Positions 1-10,600 of a stretch of 64,000 nucleotides of DNA are shown one piece after another. Source of the DNA: Ctena decussata (lineage: Eukaryota; Mollusca; Bivalvia; Lucinida; Lucinidae); NCBI GenBank assembly GCA_963989385.1, contig OZ022503.1:52636858-52700857 (forward strand), in the 5' to 3' direction. The notes beneath the pieces are model-generated. The model saw only the letters and a program-made list of their open reading frames with translations, was not told the DNA's origin and made no database searches. Both the position numbers and the translations under genes were made by a program. Position 1 is the stretch's first letter, and the number at the start of each line of letters is the position of its first letter.

Positions 1-1558
1 TGCTAAAAGTATTAGCACACTCAAGTTTTTATGCATACTGGAACTTTACAAATCCTGGACAAATGACCTTGTTAAGCTAAGGATCCTCATATCTAAAAAC
101 TTAGGAATTGAAGGTAACCTAGGAGGCCACCTATTCTGGGTATTTGTACATCTGACCCACTGTTTAAGGTCAATCTAATGAAAAGTTGGAAAGTAAAAAA
201 CCCAGACATGCCCAAAATTTTGGTTTTTAGTGCTTAAGTATTCATTCTTATTTATTTTTTTATTCAAGCACAATGCATGATTTTGGTGAGGGTATTCCAA
301 TTCTGTAAGATTTTGTATACACCCTTTCAGGAAAAACGAAAAAAAATGCCACAATTTTGCCCCCAAAATTTGGGGCTGTCAGGAAACTCTGGTACCTATT
401 GACCAGTTTCCCTGTAACTATGACACAATGTACTGTTCATACAAAGCCTATTGCAGGAATTCATTCAGTTTTCCATTGATTACCCCACCGCAGGACACTT
501 CACTGTCACTGCTCCAGATAAGATCAAATTTTTGGGACAAAAAAAAATTATTTATCTTTTTTTATTTATTAATTTTTTACAGTCAAACATATGCTGTGAA
601 GACACTTCAGAATTGCCTCAGTGAGGCATTTCTGATGTGGCCCCACAGCATAATATTATGTTTCTCTCTTTGATAATTAAATTTAGATTCTTTTTAATCC
701 ATTATTTTTTTACCAAAAAATGTTTGGCTTATCTCGAGCTATATGGTTTAATTGACTTAGGGCAGAATTAAATTGACAATCTGATGTTTTATAAGAATAA
801 ACAGTAAGGTTTTGTTTGAAATGTGATGGAATCAATTCCAATAAAAAAAGACAGCCAACGGCAATCAATTTTTCAACTTCCTTTAATTGAAGTCAGAATA
901 ATAAGAGCCCTCCATGCACTGGAATGTAGAGCTAACAAAATCTTCTTAGCAAACTGTTGGGGTGATCACAAGTTTTGAACAACTGCCTTGAGGGACTTAA
1001 ACCAAACAGCCACATTGTTAAATGTTTGTATGATATTGTTCAAAAACAAAGTGGGCAATGTAGTGGTCCATAAATGATGACTTCATATGCTTCTTTTTCA
1101 CTGGGAGTGTTGGTTTCAATAGCGGTGTTAGTTTCAATCAAAACTAGCAAAAACCTCCTTGGGAATGCAAGAAAACTACATGTATTTCCAATCCAAAAAG
1201 TGCAAGAGAAGTGAGCTCTGGAAACCATATAATAATGCACTGAAAGAGCTCTAAACAAAGATGCAAAATAAAACAATATTTAAGACCTGCTCACCTAGCC
1301 TCTTGCTCTACCATACAAGCATACAAAGTTGACTCAATGCTGAATCAATGTTGATTCAACTTCATGACATTGAATCATTGATTCATCATTGAATCATCAT
1401 TGTGTGTCCAACTGGGGTGAAATACTTGAATCTAAAACTTTTTGTTAAAACATCTGTTAGCATCCTACTACGGGTAGTACAACTACAGTTCTCGCAGTAT
1501 TTTATTTTCGTAAAGGTGAGCTTACTATAGATACCATGAGCAGACTAAATACACCTAC
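1..1558. other. Intronic sequence of the kinesin gene, no exon seen
   Basis: This lies downstream of the last visible kinesin exon on the minus strand, so it should be intron. I looked for the next motor exon (P-loop AYGQTGSGKS) on the minus strand and did not find it. The only structure seen is a TTGATTCA-rich imperfect palindrome at about 1313-1416. Confidence 0.5.
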
Positions 1559-1683
1559 CTTCAAAAGCATTATCAAGCACTCCTTGACCAAGATTATCGA
1601 ACACAATTCTCTGGCTGGCATATTTACTCCCCGACTTAGGCTCCAAGATGCCATCATCTCGAGTCTCAAACCCATCATGAGAC
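1559..1683 (-). CDS. Kinesin coding exon 6 (125 nt)
   Basis: The acceptor is ATCATTTGACAG and the donor GTAGGT. It completes Trp and encodes SHDGFETRDDGILEPK, then SGSKYASQRIVFDNLG and QGVLDNAFE plus a split Gly. YASQ..VF..LG..VL..AF.G is the conserved helix just before the kinesin P-loop. The ETRDDGILEPKSGSK segment is longer than the same loop of KIF1A. It leaves in phase 1 toward an exon outside the window. Confidence 0.93.
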
Positions 1684-4600
1684 CTGTCAAATGATACAAA
1701 AAGAATGTCAAAACTTCCAATAGATTGTGCTATCAGGGGCTGTTACCAGGGGCATGTTTCATATAGCTACTGGCAAACAATGTAGTTCCAGATCAGACTA
1801 GACTTCTTCTGACCTAGATCTGCAGTTTATGGTATTACAATTAAAATTCTAAAAACTGGGACACTTTAATAGTTACTGTAATTGTCCTAAAAGGGAGCAC
1901 TTAGTTTTTTACAATGCAGCAATGCTTCCAAAAGATGCAAAGGAATTGTAAAGAGTGTAGACCGTGATCAGACTGCTCCTTTTAGTTACCAATAAACTGG
2001 TCTCTTATTAATTACCCTAATTACTCTTAGCACTGTGGCACTTTAACCAATTACTATAATTATCCTAAAAGTTTAATATGTTGATTTTATACTCAGAGGT
2101 AAAAGAAAGCACACACTTTTTAACTGCCCCCATTTTTCTTACTTTTCATTGCTCAGGTCTGATATTTCTACTCAAGGGACCACAGTGCTGTGTACAGTTG
2201 GTGGTATAGTAAAATTACTGAATGAAAGCTTGACAAGTGACACTAAACAAACATGTCTATTTTACAGTTTTTCTACATGCACCAATATAAGCTGATATGA
2301 TTCTGTTATTAATCAGTATTTGAATTTTCGGCTGTTTTTCCTAAGTACTAGGTACACAACTTTTGCATTTCATTTTCAGTGTACGTACCCTCCTTACAAT
2401 GATAGCGTTTGTTCCATAACATTTTACTGTTAAACTGAATTTGCTGTTGTCAAGAATACATATTTAGAACAATATTGCGATTCTGCGCATATCAAAATGA
2501 TGCTACAGAGAGTTTTGCTATTGTAATGAGTGCCGTTATAAAGAGGGTTGACTGCACATGACAAAACAAAGGCTTTCAGTGGCAGACAGAAATCATCCTA
2601 TTGGGATTTTTACTGGCTGGTTGCTCAAAGCAGTTTGTGACTGGCTTAATGAAATACACCAGAGTCACGACAGTGTACACTTTCTTTTGCCACTGGGTAT
2701 ATATAATTTTTTCTGGCAATTGGGGCAAAATAGCAAACAGCTTAGACCCTGATCAGACTTAAACACACACACACTGCTCCTTTTAGGAGCAGCTGATCAG
2801 AGTCTACACTGTTTGCCTAGGCCTTGCTGTTCCAATTTTTAGAGGTGTCCTGCTTCATGAAAACAACAAATCAATAATTAATGAGCTCATGTATATTTAA
2901 CTGAACTTTACCATGGGCCCAAAGGACATGAAGAATTGATTATCTGAGAGTCAAGAAGTCATATATTCAACTAAAGTGGATTTGGGGCAAGATATTGTCA
3001 CGAAAATGTCCGATTGGTTGGTTGGTTGATTTGATGCTTAACTTCCACGGTAAACAACTAAGGTCATGTCGGGACGGTCAGTTAACCTAACCACACTATT
3101 CCTGGGCAGGCTTAGACCTACTAAGCGGTTAACCAGTACTAAGTGCACATACTTTCGCCAGTAACTGACAACTGCCCTTCTTGAATCAGCGGAAGGAGAA
3201 ACGAAAGTATGTGGCCAGACCGGAAAATGTCCGATTGACAAAGAGTGACATGTAGACCCAGTGGTCACACGGGATCAGTCTTAACTCAGTCGGGGCTGTT
3301 TGCCATTTCACCAGCTACATTAGAACTTCAATGGCTCGAACCCTGATGGCTTGTTAACCCTGCCTGGCTAAAAAATGCATTTGTGTCCCTAGAAGTCAGT
3401 TTGTATAGAAACTAACCTTGGATGGCTAGAATATCTTTGGCTGGAACTAATTTTCATGGTCCCAAGCCTGTTTGAGCCATTGAAGTTCTCCTGTATTTCA
3501 TACACATTGAAGGTACATGTAACAATTCAACAATGAAAATATAGCATTTAATGAAAATATGTATAAGCTTTTAAAAAGATAAAGACGCTATAACTGGATG
3601 ATTATGACATCCCTATTACATCTATTCTTTAAATTTGAGACCAAAATATTTCAATTTTGAATTGGGTTTAAATCAACATACTCAGACAGAAAAGTGAAAA
3701 CTGCAGACGCCAATTATGAATAACATTTACTTTTAATAATAACCCTTACAGTGCCAAAGAAGAAAATAGTTGAATTTGCAAACAGTGTAGATTCAGATGA
3801 GGCAGCTCATCACAAACTGCCTCATCTGGGCCTACACTATTAGCCCTCTACAGTCTGTGAATTCTCAATATGATATAGCTTGGATAAAGCAATTTTTTGA
3901 AATTTGGGAAAAGTAAATTTTGTCGTCTGCTTTTTTGACGCTTTTAGAGTTAAATACCATAAATATTGGGACACCTAAAGGAGTATGGGTACACTGCCAT
4001 TTCAGGGATTTGGCTAAGGACAGAATGACTGGTGGTCCACAGGACCAACTTATCCACAATTTAAGTGGTCCTCCTGACATTTCGGCTGTTCTTTGTTATC
4101 ATGTGTTTTCATTTAATTTCAAAATCAGTTGGTCTGCAGGACCAGCTACCAAAGACATCAACTGGTCATGCCCAAAAATCACTGGTCCAGGACCAACAGA
4201 CTTATGGTTAATAAAACCCCTGCATTTCTTTCAAAGGGAAATAACTTTTTTGACTTCCTATTAGTCCCTGGAGGAAGAAACCCTCCCAAACAGAGGTCTT
4301 TTCTTTAAGGAAAGAATTTGCTCTTCAGGAGCAAATTCTTTCCTATTAGAGTTGACCTTAAGAGTTGATCCCAATTGAGACAAAAGTGAAACTGGCAGAG
4401 TTGCTTCTCCTGAAAGTGTACCTGTTTCACCTAAACTAATTGTACATGTGCATATAATATGCAATTATCATAAAACAAAACTGAGGGTTTTTTTTATGCC
4501 CATCTGTAGAAAGACCTTGGACTCAGTGGACTCCCTGGACATTTTCCATGGACACAGTAGACATTTACTAATAGACTCAGTTAGACTAGCAAAACGTCTT

Positions 4601-7600
4601 GAATTTCTTGACCCTAAAAGCACTAAAAATGAAAACAAGCTGAATTTGCAAATAATCTAGATCAAGATGAGGCAGCTCATCATGAGCCACCTCATCTGGA
4701 TCTACATCGTTTGAATTCTCAATATGATATAGCTTGGACAAAACATTTAATGAAATTTGCAGATGTGAATTTTCTCGTCTACTTCTATAGCACATTAAGG
4801 GTTAAAATACTGCCAAACAGTGCAGAGACTGGTCAAACAGCTCGCTCTGGAGCAGACTGATTTGTGTTTACACTGTTTGAGCTAATGCACAGATATTTCT
4901 GTCCCAACAATTAGGGGAATTACAAGTTTTCAACATTTAAAATATTATTTTCACAATCAATATTTAATATTTGAGCAAATGTTCTCAAACAAAGCAGTAA
5001 TCGGGCTTCTTTGAATTTAAGATCCTGCATACTGAAGCGTTAATGTATTTCTCTTGTATATACATAAGCAGTGCAGTGAAAATATGGGTATCATGACAAT
5101 CCAAACAGTGAAGATCCAGATCAGCTAAAATGCTGCAGAAATGGCACACACACGTACAGTGCAGAATCTGATCAGAGTGTTCCCTTTGGAGCTGGACCTA
5201 TGTTGTTTGGTCCCACACTTCTATCCCAATTTATGGATGTTAGAGGTACATACCCAATAAAGTGACAAAAGGTCATCTGCTCCTACCATGTTTATTCAGT
5301 TATAAGACGGAGAAGAGCCTCAGTAGCTCAGTGGGTTAAGCCCTGGCCTGCTGATCTAGTGGTCCCAAGTTCAAATCCCGGATGTAGAAATCTTTTAAAT
5401 CGTAAACAGGGTTCCATCATACACAGCCTTTCATTATCACCCTCCCATCGTTCTGATATGACTGACATACTGTTGAAAAGGACGTAAAATCACAAGTAAT
5501 CCATCTATTCATTATTAGACGGAGGTTTACCCATCCAAAGCTACCACAAATATGTCAATCAGTTTTATGTAATTCTGCTTTAAGATGAGGGTTACTCTTC
5601 CAATGGGGTCCCCTCTTTGTGTGACATGTTAGTGGGACGCTAAATCCAAGGTCACTCACTCCATAAACTTACCAGTAGGAGTAATCAAAGGAAAACTGAA
5701 AGAAAAGAGAAAGAAACTGTCATAAATATCTTTCATACCATAAATAAGAGGACATAGTTTAAAGTATGGAGTGGAAGAGAATGAACTAACAAGGATCTCC
5801 TCCACTTTATTCCACTGATTTGGAATGACACTCTTACAGGAAAGAATTTGCTCCCCTTGAGGGAGCAAATTCTTTCCTGTGACAGTATCATTCCTGGCTC
5901 TATGAGCAAATAGTAGCCAATGGCAGGTAGATTATCCCCTCCCTTTCATTCTGTTCCTCTCCATTCCATTCAGATTTTAAACTATGCCAAATTAGCCACA
6001 AACTTTGTTTTTAAAAACTATCTCTCCAGCATACAACCAATATATTCTGATAAAGGGCTATCACATATGCCATTAATTTAAAGAAATACGTTTATAAGAA
6101 AGTGTACTCTAGAATAGTCATCCTCACATCTCATGCCGGCAGCCCATACCTCTGCTCTCCTATAAATCTGAACCTTTTTTGCCGAAGACATCACATCTCA
6201 ATCTCTTGTTTCATGACAACAAGTATACCTACAACTGCAGTCAAAATGAAAAGAATATTTCTCCATGTAACTATGAATAACTCTTGTTTTACAGTCAAAA
6301 TGAGAGCTCCATGCATCTGGTGTGGGGAAGACTTATCCAGTCCAGGCAAAGACATGATAGAAGATCAAAGAGCAGGACTTTTCCCAGCAAATACAGGACA
6401 TTTATGCCATGTCGCATCAACAGCAAGTGTAACATCATGACAGTGCATCAGCATTCATGGGATGTTGCCTTATTAAACTCTTTAAGCACCAGTGACGAAA
6501 TTAGCAGAAATTGCAAACAGCGAAGATCCTGATGAGGCGGCTCATAATGAGCCGCCTCATCTAGATCTACACTGTTTGCCCTCTAGTCTTTGAATTCTCA
6601 ATATGAAATGTCTTGGACAAGGCATTTTTTGAATTTTTGCAGATGTAAATTTTGTTGTCTGCTTTTTGGTGGAGTGTTAATATTAATATGTTTACGCTGG
6701 ATCTTGTAAACTTAAGGCACCACGCCTCTTTTACCTTTGATAACATCTTCTTTAAAGATATTTCTTGTTACATCAAAACTAAACAACAAAAACGTTATAC
6801 AGCAAATGAGCATTTAATCTCCATTTTATCTTCATTCTCATTATGAGGTATAGCAAAAGAAGGGATTCCATCTACAATACTTGGGCCACTTAAAAAAAGT
6901 CTCCTTTTTGGCCTGGGCCTGTCTAAAAGACCCCTCCCCCACCACCACCACCCCCTTTTCAAAAGATACATGTTTGACATGTTTCTTTGTAAGTTTTAGT
7001 TCCAAACCCCCAGTTATTTTATAGTGAGACACTGCTCTGAAATCTCATTTTCAGTGAAGGGCCACGTCCTATATAAGCCCCTCATTTTCAAGCCCTCATT
7101 ATGCACATACATATCACTGGTATATATGAGAACCCTCTAACATGACTAGGGATTCCAGATCTGAGCCTGTGAGATAACTAACTCACCTTCTTGGGTTCTT
7201 CATCTGAAAAACAAGAAAGTATGTCAATTATCCTCTTTGCATAGCATTATGAAAGCTGTAGATAAATGGTAAATGGGTACACTTTTCATAAGAAGCAATG
7301 CCACCATTTCAGCCATCACACAACAAAACCAACAAAGTGGCATGTGCATCCAGTGAAGACTCAGATCAGCCTGGTCATCCATCCAGTCTGATCAGAGTCT
7401 AATCTGTCGGCAACAGTACACTAAAAATACTACATACTGGGACAAAATATAACAGACCGAACATAACAGACAGAGATGCTCCTAAAGATGCAGTCTTAGC
7501 AGGCATTATACTGCTTGCCATTTAGATAGTAGCTTAAGACGGTTCAGTGCTCTAGATAAGAAGCGGTAACAGGGATAACTTAGAATAATGTTCCTTATTT

Positions 7601-10600
7601 TTCCATAAAAACATACCTTGAGACCTTTCATTTACAACTGTCTCATCCAGATGGCTCTTATTAGGGTCACAACATATGAGCCACGACAGGAGAAAATCAA
7701 CGATGTGGTTGTGCGCCCAGCGCAGACTCAGATCAGCCTGGGCATCCGCCCAGTCTGATCAGAGTCTTTGCCGTCCGCATGAAGGTAGCTTAGACCCTTA
7801 GCTACCCTTTAAGCGCTTAGTGAAGAGTCTGATCAGACTGGGTTGATGCCCAAGCTGATCTGCATCTGCACTGGGCGCACACCCACTTTGTTGGTTTTCT
7901 CGTGTCGCGGCTCAATTATGTTTTCATTGAGAAATAAGAAGAATTATCACTGAATTATCCCTGTTACCCCTTAAAAATCTGGGACTCTGCAGTAGTCTCA
8001 TACAATGAGCCACAACACAACAAAACCAACAAAGCTAAGCAGCTACTGAGGCAAGTGCACTATGCGAAGACTCAGATCAGCCTGGGCATCCGCCCAGTCT
8101 GATCAGAGTCTTCACTTTGCACTTAAAAGGTAGCTAAGGGTCTATACTACCTCCATGCAGACAGCGAAGACTCTGACCAGACTGGGTAGATGCCCATGCT
8201 GATTTGGGTCCTTGCTGGGTGCACATGCCATTTTGTTGGTTTTGTCACGTCACAGGCTCTAATATCCCCAACAGGACAAATCTGAAGGTAGCACAGTCCA
8301 TTACACATTATTGATATAAACTTACATCAAACATAAAGCAATGGCATAAAAGTGTTTTATAATTCAGGTCAACATCAACATTAAGCTTTTAAGAATGTTT
8401 TTCAAAGAGATTTGCAGTAGTCTGTTATATACATTACAATCAATGACGGATAAAATGGCAGTGACCACCATTACTGTACATATTATCAGGGCTCTAGATA
8501 AGAGGGAGTATTTGATGATAACTAGGGATAGGGATAATTTCCTTATTTGTAATTGAAAACATATGTTGTGACCCCTCATCTGAACTGTCTCGACCAGACG
8601 GTTCAGATGAGGGGTCACGACATATCTTTTTTAAGCTAATTTAATGAAAATTATCCATAATTATCACCAAATACTCCCTCTTAACTAGAGCTCTGAATTT
8701 GTGAAAGAGCTCTTAGAAAGGTATTCTTCCAAGAGATAATTCTGGAATAATTTTTCATATTTCTTCATGTGACCACTCATTTGAATTTAGAACTGCACAT
8801 CTTGATAAGGCAGTTCTAATGAGGTATCACAACCTTGCCTAATACTTACTTGCAGGGGCATCTGGATTCTTTATTGTGGTCATCTGTCCACTCATTTCTA
8901 TCACACATTTTGCCTGTCTGTCTATCTCCCTGAAAATATAGTACATCATGTATTGTTATTTTCTTCTGTTCATAAAAACAAAGCTCCTGTGTTTGAAAAG
9001 GTCCCACAGTTGGGGCCATTTTTTTTTATCATTGTTAATTTATCTACACAACCTATCACATAATACATTGTCAGTACAAATAAATATTTTATTTTTGAAC
9101 AAATACAAACATATTAACAAAACAACTTAGTAAAATATAACCCATAATACATGTATTTTTACATAGAATTCCTCTGATGATGCCATGTATGTGGTTATTT
9201 CAAAAACCATCTGACAGACTGCACAGCCGTGATCTCAATCAGTTTGTACAGCAATGATCTTAGTCTGCCTGCCCAGCAGTGGTCAGTCAACTGTACAGCA
9301 AAGAACTCTGTTAGAGTGTGTGCAATGCCTCAGACAGACTGTACAGCAATGATCTCAGTCATACTGTACAGAAATGATCTCAGGTAGTACAGAAATAGTC
9401 CCTGTCAATAAACACACTGCACAGAAATGAACTCAGTGAGATAATACAGCCAGGATCTCAGACAATACAGTTCTGATCACAGTTAGACTGTACAGTACTG
9501 ATTTCAGACTGAAAGGCAATGATCCGTCAGACTGGACATTAATGATCTCAGACTGTACAGAAGTGAACACAATCAGACAGTATGACTATACAGCAACGAT
9601 CTCAGACAATGCATCAGTGGTCACATTCCCACTGTGCAGTAATAATTTCAGCACTACAACAATGATCTGTTAGGTTAAGGATAATTTTCATTATTTTTCC
9701 ATTAAAACATAAGTTTTGACCCTCATAAGAACTGTCTCAATGAGACAGTTCGAACTAGGGGTCACAACGCATGTTTTAACTGAGAAACAAGAAAAACAAT
9801 CTCTGAATTATTTTCAAAACCTAACCTTATCTGAAGCTCTAAACCTTATCTGAAGCTCTAAACGACAAGCTTTAACTCTTTAAGCCCCAGTGACGAAATT
9901 AGCAAAAAATTTGCAAACAGCGTAGTACATCATGATGAGGCGGCTCAAAATGAGCCGCCTCATCTAGATCTACACTGTTTGCCCTCTAGTCTTTGAATTC
10001 TCAATATGAAATGTCTTGGACAAGGCATGTTTTTAATTTTAGCAAACGTAAATTTTGTTGTCTGCTTTTTGGTACTTAAAGAGCTAACTTAATGGAGATC
10101 TCAACAGAAATAATCTCAGCAGTACCCATCCCAGCAAAACAGGGATAAAGACTAACAATTTTGACTAAGGGGCCCACAGTGCCAAAATTCAAAATTTAGC
10201 ATTAGGGGTATGGGCATTTTCTCCAAAATTTCAGGGGCCAGCCCAAAATTTAGGGGCTGTGGGCTACTGGGCCCCTTTTAGTCTTTATCCTTGCAAAAGC
10301 ATGCAATGTTGAAACAACAATGTTTCCTTGCTAACTGAATTATGTTGCTACAATGCTGCTTGCTCACTGGCAGTGCATGCCATTTGGTGATTTGAATTGT
10401 GAATAATGACGTTAAAATTTTAACAAACTTTCATACCTCTGATTGAAGGGACGAACCCGCACTGCAACCTTGACCCTGAAAAATGTAAAAAGTATTTTAA
10501 AGTTTGTCTGGGAAATTCAAATGCATTATTTTTAACCCATTGCTTTCTGGGTATTCTTTGTCGTCTGCTGATATAGTCGTCTGCATCAAAAATCAAGAAT

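Noticed and set aside
5315..5400. tRNA gene at 5315 (likewise 47214 and 63757)
   Set aside because: A- and B-box-like motifs are present, but the stems do not close and a SINE body follows; these are SINE heads.
6520..6570. CTGATGAG followed by a GC-rich hairpin in family B MITEs, resembling a hammerhead core
   Set aside because: The hairpin is followed by TCATC, not GAAA, and no helix I partner or cleavage triplet is present.
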